Assembly: GCA_032718475.1 (NCBI GenBank)
Contig: JAUCBJ010002413.1
Span: forward strand, 1-29,040
Source of the DNA: Nemertoderma westbladi
Taxonomy: Eukaryota > Xenacoelomorpha > Nemertodermatida > Nemertodermatidae
Reading direction: 5' to 3'
Length of the DNA stretch: 29,040 bases
Both the position numbers and the translations under genes were made by a program. This document shows, one piece after another, positions 9,647 to 19,807 of this stretch. Every line of letters begins with the position of its first letter. Position 1 is the first letter of the stretch. The notes under the pieces were generated by a model, which saw only the letters and a program-made list of their open reading frames with translations, was not told where the DNA came from and did no database searches.

Positions 9647-10505
9647 ATGGCGCCGATCCAGGACCTCAAAATGATCCCGGGTACCGAGGAGGTTGTCTTT
9701 GTGTCTTTCAACCTCCCCTGTATCATAAACTCAACAACTCTCTACGAAAAGGAAGATCTACCAGGATCCGGAGGTTCTACCGATTACTGGAGAGTCGCGG
9801 TTTCTTCGGACGGGAACCGCGTTGCCTCGGGAAGCTGGATTGTGGGGGGGTCGATGATTGTCTGGGAGCGGGAAGCGACCGGTTGGAGGGTCGTAGTGAA
9901 GGTACCGTGGGAGGTGTTAGTGGTTGGTGGGTGGGGGGCGGGTCCATGGAGGGAGGGAATAGATATAAATCCCTCCAACCGGGACGTCATTGCAATATGT
10001 GGGTACAAAGGGGGGATTTCTATTATATCAATAACTGGTAGGAAATATAAGGTTACGAACTGGGTGGGGCATTCTGGGTTGGTTAACTGTATTCGGTTCA
10101 ACTCGAACGGGTCCCGGTTGGCCAGCTGTTCGGATGATAGAACAGTAAAAGTTTGGGTGACCGGAACCCGGGAGATGTTGTACCAATACCGGGGGCACAG
10201 TGGGAGGGTCTACAGTCTGGGTTGGGGTCCGGATGGGAAGTCAGTGGTGTCGGTAGGTGACGGAGGAGGGATCCATCGCTTCGTTGTTGGTACAGGGGAG
10301 ACCTTGTGGAGACAGGAAGCAACTCCTGAGGTCCGGAAGATCGTATTGAGTCCGAACGGATCCAGAATCGCTGCTGTTGGGTGGAACCCCGGGTTGATTT
10401 ATATTCTAAATTCTGTAACTGGGGAGGTTATCAACCGGATTGAAGGAACGGGGAGCGGCATCGGTGCTGTCGATTTCTGTAAAGATGACCGCCATATCAT
10501 TACAG
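9647..10505 (+). CDS. WD40 beta-propeller protein, 5' coding exon
   Basis: A long exon with a strong acceptor at 9626/9627 and a good initiation context (ACAATGG) at 9647. It encodes 286 complete codons and ends in a G before donor GTAATT at 10506. The protein is made of WD40 blades. The clearest runs from GHSGLVNCIRF (141-151) through SNGSRLASCSDDRTVKVW (153-170) to GHSGRVYSLGWGPDGKSVVS (183-202). Other blades are seen at 47-73 (YWRVAVSSDGNRVASGSW, MIVW), 104-130, 228-254 and 271-286. It likely acts as a protein-binding scaffold; no other domain is visible. The exon stops at DDRHIIT(G), just where a blade would continue with S/G-x-D, so at least one more exon is needed. None was recognised on the plus strand nearby. 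The exon is clearly GC-richer than its flanks. The frame is also open back to the acceptor, so an upstream coding exon is possible. Confidence 0.8.
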
Positions 10506-11123
10506 GTAATTAATTAATAGACCTCTTTTATTAAAACACGTTAAATTAATTAATTAGGCCTAGGGTATAATTCATTACCGTACCACGTACCATAGTAAGT
10601 AATAATCATTATAACACTTAAATGAATTAATTACATTAATTATTATTATTTAATTTTATTTTATTTAATTAATAATTTACTTACCGATATGATGCGGATT
10701 AACTGAACATTACCTTCACTGCCTCCTGCCAATATTGGGTACCATGGGAACGAAATTTAAATTGTGTAATATCAGAATATAGACGACCGGAACTGAAAAT
10801 CAGAAGTTATTACAACATAGTCCCTGTAGTCGGATAGTTTTAGGTGCAGTTTGGTTCCGGTAAATGTAACATAAAAATAAACTAATAAACCAGCAATTAG
10901 CTTAATAATATTATGTATTCAGTTACCCTGTTAGGTTGTTTGTTATTGGTTTGTATCAAAGGCGTTTTAACCAACTGGTAGTTCTACTTAAATAAACAAA
11001 CTATAATGGTACCAATAGGCGTACCGGTACTGCAATGCAGTAAAGTAACTGTACAGAGAATACAACCGGTAATGTATAATAAAAACTTTCATTATTAGGT
11101 CTGCCATACAGTCCCATTACTTA
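10506..11123. other. No plus-strand continuation of the WD40 gene seen
   Basis: AT-rich sequence after the WD40 donor. The only WD-like coding fragment found is on the opposite strand (10685-10725). TACCGGTA words are present near 11022. Confidence 0.5.
10685..10725 (-). other. Possible inverted WD40 micro-exon
   Basis: A 41-nt minus-strand segment bounded by acceptor TTGGCAG and donor GTAAGT. After a split codon it reads GSEGNVQLIRIIS, a typical WD40 strand. Its phase (2 nt to complete a codon) and content would continue the WD40 exon ending HIIT(G), but it lies on the opposite strand. It may be a scrap of a related gene or the result of a local inversion. It is very short, so chance cannot be excluded. 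Confidence 0.25.
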
Positions 11124-11607
11124 GGCATACAACAAAGGCTTATTATAATATATACTACCTTGCTCGCCATAGTTAGTTAGTTAGGCATACAACAAAGGCT
11201 TATTATAATATATACCACCTTATTGCTCGCCATAGTTAGTTAGTTAGGCATACAACAAAGGCTTATTATAATATATACCACCTTGCTCGCCATAGTTAGT
11301 TAGTTAGGCATACAACAAATGCTTATTATAATATATACCACCTTGCTCGCCATAGTTAGTTAGTTAGGCATACAACAAAGGCTTATTATAATATATACCA
11401 CCTTGCTCGCCATAGTTAGTTAGTTAGGCATACAACAAAGGCTTATTATAATATATACCACCTTGCTCGCCATAGTTAGTTAGTTAGGCATACAACAAAT
11501 GCTTATTATAATATATACCACCTTGCTCGCCATAGTTAGTTAGTTAGGCATACAACAAAGGCTTATTATAATATATTCCACCTTGCTCGCCATAGTTAGT
11601 TAGTTAG
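11124..11607. repeat. 60-bp tandem array, 8 units
   Basis: Eight units starting GGCATACAACAAA, containing GCTTATTATAATATAT and CTCGCCATAGTTAGTTAGTT, at 11124, 11184, 11247, 11307, 11367, 11427, 11487 and 11547. The second unit is 63 bp through an extra TAT. Units are nearly identical; some carry AAATGC for AAAGGC. Confidence 0.95.
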
Positions 11608-11742
11608 GTAGCGCCTGGAGAGCTATATTTCAAATTATTACGAATTATGTCACAAATTAAATATCACAAATTCAATATCCAGTATGTTACAGGAAAACGT
11701 AGAAAATCAAAATAATATCAAAATAATATTAATCAAAATCAT

Positions 11743-12890
11743 TTAAACAATTCTAGTAATTCGTAAATATATGTACAGAGGGTATGAGTCACCTTTAAAA
11801 AGAGTATTCAAGCGCCCGGCAAAATAGAGAGTCTGGTATTTTAAACATAAATCTTTTGAGAGTGGGCACACACATAAAACGTGCAACTCATCTTGTACAG
11901 AGGTGTTGTCACAGATACAAGTTCTGTCCAATCGTGGTATCCTGGACCACCGGCCGGTTTCTATACGCAGTCTATGACTCATTAATCTGACTCGGGTAAA
12001 AGCAGCGCGGTGATAATCCGGAATATACGGTTTGGCAGATTTGTATATCGGGCATACAGACAAGTCGCTGTTTAAAACAGAACGGTATGTAAAAAACTTT
12101 GTAGCGGATTCTGGTTTGTTTATAACACGGGATTTTACTATACTGCTAGTGAATAAATTGAACGAGGCTTAGTACAACAAATTATAACCCGGGCTATTTG
12201 CCGATTTGCAAAGTTGGAATGCCTGATTAATCGGTGTATCGGGATCGCTATGAAGTATTTTCATATAAAATTGCTTCCTACATTTAATTATACGTTCTAG
12301 AATGGTTGGTAGCCCTAATTCGATCAGACAGATGTCGGTAGGAGTTTGATATCTAACACCTGCTAATGTCTTTACCATACGTACGTAAAATTAAAATTTC
12401 TCGATAATTTTAAAGTCGTTAGTCAACCAGGACTCTGAAGCGTACAGTAAAGAGGATAACACGGCCGATTCTAGGACTTGCCTTTTAAAAGCAAACGGCA
12501 TGGTCTGGTTAACTGCACAAAATATACCGTATTTATTAGCGGTTTCTTCCAGTTTTGGTTCTAAAAGTTTAAACATATATAAGATATAAGTATAAATATA
12601 TAAGATTTAATTGTTCCGTCATCTGTGAAAATTGACCCCAAATAATTATAATAAGCACAATAATTTATCACCATACCGTTAGATATTATAGGTGTACGGT
12701 CAGCAGAATTACCATTTATAACCAAAAATTTCGTCTTTTTCTTAATAATTTACATTCCGGATATATTACAAAATTCAACTAACTTATCTACTTTTTTTCT
12801 GAAGGCTACCCCTTGATGCTGCTATAGTAATACTGTATCGTCCATTAGTAATAATATGTGTATTGCACCATACAAAGTGTTATAAGAAGG
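11743..12890 (-). pseudogene. Decayed LINE (non-LTR) reverse transcriptase, 3' half
   Basis: Reading from high to low coordinates, the pieces follow the order of a non-LTR reverse transcriptase. First is the catalytic motif region IHILLLMDDTVLL near 12860-12825 (usual form xxYADDxxxL; here the first A is M). Then come TKFLVINGN and YNYLGSIFTDDGTIKS, VLSSLLYASESWL near 12440, and VKTLAGVRYQTPTDICLIEL. Last is the C-terminal Cys/His zone CICDNTSVQDELHVLCVCPL near 11900, after RLMSHRLRIETGRWSRIPR. Frame changes and in-frame stops divide it. The 5' part (endonuclease and early reverse transcriptase) is missing. It is a 5'-truncated dead copy; the clade was not resolved. Confidence 0.85.
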
Positions 12891-13035
12891 GACACCCCCA
12901 ACCATCACCCCACTTTATTTTTACAAATCTTTATCATACTATATTTAACTGGAGCTACATAGAATTTTCTATTTTGATTTTATAGACGTTTGGCACGTTT
13001 CTTTTGCGATATCGCCCTCATTGCATCACGGCCAT

Positions 13036-13058
13036 CCCCCCCCCCCCCCCCCCCCCCC
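13036..13058. repeat. Poly-C run
   Basis: About 23 consecutive C. It pairs in principle with the poly-G run 365 bases downstream. Length is uncertain in sequencing. Confidence 0.85.
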
Positions 13059-13423
13059 TTCCTCCCAAAGCTTGTAAAATATCCCCTTTTTGGAGGACGT
13101 TTTTGTTTTTAGATGTAGTCCAATACAAAATGCCGGCTAATATTTTTTATTGTTTGTTCCAAATTCATTAACATACTAATCATAATTTTACGCTGCCTAA
13201 AACTAATCTACTTGGGGGAAAAGCTTCCAGTTTCTGGCATAATTAATACAACTAGGACTGCACCGGTACCAGATTTGCCTACATAATGTAGTACGCATAT
13301 AGATTACATCAGTATGTATTATAATAAATGTTTACTAGCTGTGTGTGACTGGTGTAATGTGTCTTATCGGTCTGGTCACCTAATGTTTCATATTATTATT
13401 TGATGGTAAATTCAAATTGTATT

Positions 13424-13447
13424 GGGGGGGGGGGGGGGGGGGGGGGG
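13424..13447. repeat. Poly-G run
   Basis: About 24 consecutive G, the inverted counterpart of the C run at 13036. Confidence 0.85.
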
Positions 13448-14774
13448 TTGGACCGGTTTTTTTTCAAATTGATTTTAAACTGTATTAGTTTATTTTAAGC
13501 AATACACCGATATTTGTCACCCATATAAAAACATTACAATCTTCTGGTTTACGAATATGGCGACGAAATGCTCGAGAACCTACTCAAACGATCACAATTT
13601 GAATAAAAGTGGATGGGAGTAGTGTGGATCAAATGTGTCTACGTCAGAATACTTCAATTTTAACCGCCAAAGAAACGTATTGTGTTGGATCAAATGGGTG
13701 GATGGAGGAAGTACAGACAATTTTTATTCGAACCATCCCAGCATATATAACATCTCCACCTTTTGGAAACAAACTATTTTATGCCAAAAATTAAAAAAAA
13801 TCTAAAAAATGGGTCAATAAATGTAAAGTTTTCAATGATTACTGGCTACGGCTTGTTTAAACATTGAATTAGCAGTAAATATCGCACATTATCCTGCCCA
13901 GTTTCAGTGCAGTACAGGTAGGTCTACCTACACCAATGCCAGGGATACTCCATTCAATTTATTAATTATCTACGGTAGTTCTGTAGTTAATTAGTATTGA
14001 GCACTGTAAGCGGTATACGGAAACGTAGGATAATATTATCGAGCTAGACCCATTTAACCCAATATAGAAGAACGTAATTTTCTGCTCTTGTATCTGTAAT
14101 TGTACGTTTGCATTAGTCAATTAATATTGCCAATTACGTTATTTTATGTTCCCCGCTATGGACCCCTAATAGTGAACAGATCGGACTGGATACCTGGTGT
14201 AACATGGATTTCGAGCAGCCTTCAATAAATGCCCCTAATTGAGTTTTTCCTGAGATTCGCATTCAGGGTTGTGTGTTCATTTTACCAAGAATCTCAATGA
14301 AAATAGGGAGGAGTGGGATCGTTAATTAATTCCATGCCAATAGTATGATGTAGCATCCGTATCTGGAGATATCTAGTTTCCCTGTGTATCCTGATTAAAT
14401 TAGTACTTCCTATTCCGATAACAAATATTAATATTATAGCTGAGGGACCTGTCATTCATAATGTTCAATCATAATGTAAAAATCATATTTATAGCCATTA
14501 TATAAGGACGCTTAAAACTGTAAATCGATACTTTTTGTAATCGATTTTTCGCACCTTCTGTAGGAAACACACAAAAATACACTCTTCCAAGATTCTAATT
14601 TAGAAATGCAATAGTCACAACATAATTATTCCCTACCCCTTTCCTCACCACAATACCCCTTTGCCATCTACAACCAATATCACGGCCTTCACCCATCCGG
14701 GCACCTTTAATTCACCTACAAATTGTAATATTACCAGCTTCCCTGCAAGATACCACTGTCCATGTCCAATAAGG

Positions 14775-14888
14775 GAGCTCCCTATTCAAATACATCCCTT
14801 CCTTCTCATTGGAGCTTCCTATGCAAATTCATTCTCTTCCTTCTCATTGGAGCTTCCTATGCAAACACATCCATTCCTTCTTATTGTA
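14775..14888. repeat. Three 37-38-bp direct repeats with CCAAT and octamer words
   Basis: Three units starting GAGCTCCC or GAGCTTCC at 14775, 14812 and 14850. Each ends in ATTG at the next unit's G, giving ATTGG (inverted CCAAT) at the first two junctions. The second and third contain TATGCAAA; the second has the full octamer ATGCAAAT. This could be a small regulatory cluster or a chance minisatellite. Confidence 0.7.
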
Positions 14889-16543
14889 TTAACCTTTACA
14901 GTTAATAACAAGGAATATTTCTGTATCCAATAACTATATGAGATAAACGTGACAGTAAACGTTTATTGATCAGTTTGTAACAAGTCAATATCAATTATGT
15001 TTAACATGTGTTTTAACGTAATCTTTGCACAGGAAAGACAGCTTCTAAATAGGTGATAATTAAGGGTCAACTTCACATCTACCCCAGATACCGGGTTTAA
15101 AAGGGCCAGTTTTGGATGTTTTAAACAGTCAGTAAAAACAGGCCTGGTAGATGGCAGCCTCGGCAGCTAATCTTGGCTCTGCTTCTTGGTATCCGACCTA
15201 AACTGCGCCATTACTTTGATACCATCAGGGGAGGGGACCTAGTGTTTGGATGTGTAGGTAAGGCTCCCGCTGAGAACTGAGCTTTGGCCGACCAGCCCTG
15301 GAGCGCTAGCGCACTCTGCCCGCTCCGCTGGCTATTCAGTCCGTCCCAGGATCGATTGTTTAGCCATGAGGACAAAGTGGCAGCATCTTCCTGGGTTTTT
15401 TTTGTCTCAGGTCAGATTACGGTAGAGCTTGCACTCTTTGCCCGTAAACTTAGTGAAGCGACCAGCGACCTCGGTTAATCCTCTAAGTCATAGGACAAAT
15501 TAGCAGCTAACCATCTGCATCCAATCGGTCCCACCCCAATTTGGACACAGAAGGTAACATAGTGTTTTGCACTATTGCCAAGTTTCCAATAGCGTGAAGC
15601 CGCACCAAGTTTATATATTTATCAGTCTTTTCCGACTTTTTTTCCACATTTAGTCTTTATGACTAACTATGACTTTTATCAGACGTTTTTTGTATTACAT
15701 TCTTCACAGTATTTTAGCATCAATAAACGACTAAAATATTGTATTTTATTTACTATTTTTCGGTTATAATTTTTTTGGATTGTAGTATTTTTCGAGGCTA
15801 TACTTTGGATCCTAATGGACGCAAAGCACCCCTCACCCGGTATTTTCTTTTTCCCTCTTCTCAGAGGTTTTTCAATGGTGTTTGTTACATTACACTATTT
15901 TTATACCAGAAGCAAGCAATATAGCATCTGGAGAGAACAGAAATCGCTGAGTTTTAGTGCTATCTGGGAAGGGTTGTGGATGTCCGTAAATAACAAGTCA
16001 TTGAAGGACCGTGTATTACTGCGAGCTATTTTCCAGTCAGTCTTGCTACCGAGAAACAAATTACACTTTTACGATTACACTTTTTATTTACCGATTACCA
16101 TTATTTACATTCAAATTTTAAGCCCACCACCAACACTGTCAAAAAAAGTTTGTTTCACAATCAAGGTTCAAATCGAGTCAACTTAAACTTTATAAAAAAA
16201 CAATTTTAATTGGTAGTTCTTCTGGTCCCATATTTTTCACCGAGTCTACCTGCGTTCGAATTTATATGTGTGCAATCCAATCTGATCAAGGATTGTTTTT
16301 ATAGCTTTGGAGACTGTTGGTACAAATCGTATAAAACATTAAGTATCATCTGTAAGATTGGGTGCTTCTGTTAGTTCTGGGTGTGGAGGTTTTTATCAAC
16401 CATATCTAGCGGGTTGTTGTTTATATTAACATAACAGTATATCAGTGTCTTCGGCTCAGAAATAGTTCAAGCAACTTATCTCTATAATTTTAACCATCCT
16501 ATTGACCCGTTTATTATTGCTACTGTATAATACGTAATATTGG
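14889..16543. other. Region before the ROCO gene, no gene recognised
   Basis: 15060-15560 is GC-richer than its surroundings and may be a decayed gene or repeat. Its open frames show no recognisable domain and no RNA gene could be identified. The stretch after 15600 is T-rich. Non-coding first exons of the ROCO gene could lie here. Confidence 0.4.
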
Positions 16544-16618
16544 ATGTCAACTCAGTGGAAAGACAGCTTAACAATAATTATACTTTATACAGGAGATGTT
16601 GGCGGCACAATTACATTA

Positions 16619-19600
16619 ATGGATACGTTCCGTGAAGGTCAAACTGAAACAAAGAAAAGTATCAAACAGGTGGAAAGTATATTGGAGAAAGCTGAAGAAT
16701 TAAAGGAAATTGTTGAGTATATCGGAAGGGTTGGTCCCATAAATAAACCACTCCAGGGTAAGATAAATAATATAATTAAGTCTACTGTTGATGTTCTTTC
16801 TTATAAGGAAAAACAACTTTACTTTAGACTGGATGCAGATATTTCTGAGTTAACAACACAGAATCTGGTTAGTATTTGGGGTTTAAATCAAGTTTCAACA
16901 ATAGAAATTGTTAATAAATTCAGAGACTTGGGACTTCTGTCTACAAGTGAATTAAATTCACTGGAAGTTCCAAAATTTTTAATTAATTATATAAAAGAAC
17001 AAAAACTGCCGATAGAGATACTGGCGAGAGGCCCAGAAGCATTGGCTGCTTATAAAGCAGCTCTTTCTAAAGGGACTACATGGATACTGAAAACCCGGTT
17101 AATGTTAGTCGGACAAGAGAGGGCTGGTAAAACAAGTTTGAAGAAGGCCCTTATTGGTCAACCATTTGATATTAATGAACAAATAACAGATGGTATTGAT
17201 TCATCTGCTAACTGTATTATAAATACCGAACAAAACACAGATTGGACCAACTTACGAGATAAAAATAAAGAAAACTTGGAGAAAGATGTCAATGACTTTG
17301 TTTCTAAACAAATAGCAAAAACTGTTCTAGAAAGTAAACAAGTTGCAGATAATAAAAATGATGATTCTGGAACTTCTGGAAAGGTTGTTGGAAGTGCGAC
17401 TCCCGTAGTTTCAACCTCTTCATCAGCAGCTAATGTTAAACCTAAAGAGATTCCTATTACAGTTGCAAGTGGAAGTGCTGATAAAGTTCCAACCATTAGT
17501 TTGTGGAGGAGGTTAGTTTCCAAAATTACACGCAATAAAGAACAGATCAGTACTTCTGAAACACAAATCCCTCCAAACATTTCTAAAGGAGTAGAAGATA
17601 TACTCACATCTGGTAAACCTCAAGATATTCTGGCTAAATTTATTGAGGAAGACAGTCGCTTTTCTCTACAGATAATCGATTTTGGTGGCCAATGTATTTA
17701 TTATACAACCCATCAGATATTTTTGAGTAGACGTGCTATTTACATAATTGTATTTGATTTGACACAAGATCTCGACAAAACAGCTGATGTTATTGTTAGA
17801 GCTGATGACACCAACATAAAAGTTTATGGCGAGATGACCAATATTGAATTTATAGATTTTTGGTTAAGGAGTATTTACTCATTTGGTGCGAATTTTGATG
17901 AAAAAACATCAAATGTTGTCGGCCCACCAGTATTTATAGTAGGAACTCATAAAGGTAGTTTAGATGCTGATTCTAGAACTCAATCAACTTTAGCAACTAA
18001 TATTTTAAAATCCATTAACAACTATATAGATAAAACTCACCTTACAAGTAATTTAGTAAAGGAATTTTATGCATTGGAAAATAATAAAGAAATTTTGAGT
18101 GATAGCGCTGAAGAACTGGAGAATTTGCAGCAAGATATTGCCAAGGAAATGATTAGGTTCAAAGAGGAAATACCCCTACAATATTTAAAATTTGAACAAC
18201 TTGTGTCTCAATTAATAAACGATGGCAAAGTTTATATTAACATTGACGAATTAAAAGTAAAGTTAAATGCTATTGATGTAGAAATGAATGACATTGGTTT
18301 GAAAACAATGTTAGAATTTTACCACGATTTGGGTACAATAATTTACTTTGATGATGAATCTCTAAGAGACACTGTTATAATGAGCCCAGAATGGTTGAGT
18401 GGAATGTTTACCAAAATAATAACTGTAAAAGACAAAATTAAGAAACAACACTTTACTTTCTGGAAGGACCTGGACGACAATGGTATATTACATGAAGAAC
18501 TCCTTGATTATCTGTGGGAAGGCGTTCTTGATAAAAAACAATTTATGTTGAATATTCTAGAACGTTTTGATTTACTATGTGAAAGAGTTTTGCCTCAGAT
18601 TAAAGGAACTTTAAACCAAAATATAAAGCGATCCTATTACGTTCCGTGCAGACTGAAACCAGTAAATATAAATCCGTTTTTACCAAAATATTCCAGCTTG
18701 GAATTTTATATAATATTCGTTAGTTTCTTACCAGAAAGTTTGTACTACCGTTTAATTAAGAGAACTATAGATTTGTCCTACATTGTAGGAGATGGAGTAA
18801 TTCAACCTAAACTATACCACAGAGTTGCTCAAATATTTTTAGATTGTAATCATGAAATTATCTTGGAAAGATCTGCGAATTCGTTGCATCGGGTCAAAGT
18901 TCAGATCATTAGAACTGAAGAGGTTGATACAGAAAGCATTTCAACTGAATGTAAAAGGAGTGCGGATCCACAGCTGGTCAACAAAGTGAAGTGTTATCTT
19001 AATAATTCATTGCAGGAATTCCTTAAACAAATTCAAATAAAAAACATTTCGTTTAGTTTTCAGATAAAATGTCAATGTAATTCAAAATGCGAACAGCACA
19101 ATGAAATTAACTGTAAAGAAGAAATTTGTTTCCATTTTATTAAAATTGATGAAAATATTTCAGATAATAAAGTCAAATGTAAGTTTCATAAACATATGGA
19201 AAGCAACTTAATAAGAGAAAAATATACAGGTGATTTAAGTTCACATTGGAAGAAAATAGCGTCTAAGGAGAATGAACTTCTACATAAACTAGAAATATTA
19301 GAACTTATAATTTTCTTAGAAGCTAAGCGAACTTTGTCTCGGGATGTTTTATCTATAATGAACTCGAAACCAAATGTATTCAGTAAAATAAAGACTTTAT
19401 TGGAGGCAATAAAATGGGGTACAGAAAATAATTACGAAATATTTATTGAAGGATTAAAGGAAACATATCAAACTCATATAGTAAATATTTTAGAGAATAA
19501 AACAACAGATGATGATAAAAAGTTTCCGTTGATACTAACTAAATATAAGTTTGTTTTAGTTAATAGAATCGAACCAAACTTGGTAATAAAATTACTTTGT

Positions 19601-19807
19601 AGGAAACAAGTGTTTAGGGATTCTATAGCTGAATCAATCAATAGTAAAGAATCCACAGTGGCAAAGAATAATGAACTGGTCAACGCGATAATTAGAAGGT
19701 CATACAACGATTTTCTTTCATTCTGTCAATGTCTGAGAGAAACAAATCAGGTTCAAATAGCTGATATCCTGACTACAGCTGTACATAATTTAGATGATTT
19801 AGTCTAA
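16619..19807 (+). CDS. ROCO GTPase with two C-terminal CARD-like domains
   Basis: The frame is open from 16544. I start at the second Met (16619) because TATACAG before 16593 looks like a splice acceptor and the preceding residues look intronic; an upstream exon may add sequence. Residue numbers count from 16544. A helical N-terminus (about 30-160) leads into the ROC GTPase domain: P-loop GQERAGKTS (190-198), TDGI (215-218), a Ser/Thr-rich insertion (about 228-355), DFGGQ (379-383), and VGTHKG (466-471), where Asp is usual in place of the last Gly. The COR domain covers about 545-800 (MSPEWLSGMF, YYVPCRL). A Cys/His cluster follows (843-884: CQCNSKC, C857, C862, H864, C879, H882, H884). Two death-fold segments end the protein: about 903-985 (SRDVLSIMN, LLEAIKWG) and about 990-1080 (LVNRIEPNLV, KNNELVNAIIRRS, FCQCLRETNQ), both CARD-like. 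It likely acts in the cytosol as a GTP-controlled scaffold joining CARD partners. Confidence 0.88.
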   Translation: MDTFREGQTETKKSIKQVESILEKAEELKEIVEYIGRVGPINKPLQGKINNIIKSTVDVLSYKEKQLYFRLDADISELTTQNLVSIWGLNQVSTIEIVNKFRDLGLLSTSELNSLEVPKFLINYIKEQKLPIEILARGPEALAAYKAALSKGTTWILKTRLMLVGQERAGKTSLKKALIGQPFDINEQITDGIDSSANCIINTEQNTDWTNLRDKNKENLEKDVNDFVSKQIAKTVLESKQVADNKNDDSGTSGKVVGSATPVVSTSSSAANVKPKEIPITVASGSADKVPTISLWRRLVSKITRNKEQISTSETQIPPNISKGVEDILTSGKPQDILAKFIEEDSRFSLQIIDFGGQCIYYTTHQIFLSRRAIYIIVFDLTQDLDKTADVIVRADDTNIKVYGEMTNIEFIDFWLRSIYSFGANFDEKTSNVVGPPVFIVGTHKGSLDADSRTQSTLATNILKSINNYIDKTHLTSNLVKEFYALENNKEILSDSAEELENLQQDIAKEMIRFKEEIPLQYLKFEQLVSQLINDGKVYINIDELKVKLNAIDVEMNDIGLKTMLEFYHDLGTIIYFDDESLRDTVIMSPEWLSGMFTKIITVKDKIKKQHFTFWKDLDDNGILHEELLDYLWEGVLDKKQFMLNILERFDLLCERVLPQIKGTLNQNIKRSYYVPCRLKPVNINPFLPKYSSLEFYIIFVSFLPESLYYRLIKRTIDLSYIVGDGVIQPKLYHRVAQIFLDCNHEIILERSANSLHRVKVQIIRTEEVDTESISTECKRSADPQLVNKVKCYLNNSLQEFLKQIQIKNISFSFQIKCQCNSKCEQHNEINCKEEICFHFIKIDENISDNKVKCKFHKHMESNLIREKYTGDLSSHWKKIASKENELLHKLEILELIIFLEAKRTLSRDVLSIMNSKPNVFSKIKTLLEAIKWGTENNYEIFIEGLKETYQTHIVNILENKTTDDDKKFPLILTKYKFVLVNRIEPNLVIKLLCRKQVFRDSIAESINSKESTVAKNNELVNAIIRRSYNDFLSFCQCLRETNQVQIADILTTAVHNLDDLV

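Larger units (their letters stand above)
12891..14774. other. No gene recognised; homopolymer runs
   Basis: AT-rich sequence with a 23-base C run (13036-13058) and a 24-base G run (13424-13447). Open frames here are short and show no family features. Confidence 0.5.

Noticed and set aside
13609-13794. 61-codon frame starting MDGSSVDQMCLRQ
   Set aside because: It holds a short direct repeat (GTTGGATCAAATG-like) but no family resemblance; length is within chance expectation.
14520-14555. AAATCGAT...ATCGATTT hairpin followed by T-rich sequence, terminator-like
   Set aside because: Rho-independent terminators are not expected in nuclear animal DNA, and no small RNA gene was recognised before it.
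15284-15478. 64-codon open frame in a GC-richer patch
   Set aside because: It begins at a TTG, not an ATG, and has no recognisable motif; the GC-rich patch alone makes open frames likely.
15815-16186. 123-codon open frame before the ROCO gene
   Set aside because: Rich in Phe, Tyr and Ile as expected from T-rich DNA, with no domain and no splice connection to the ROCO frame.
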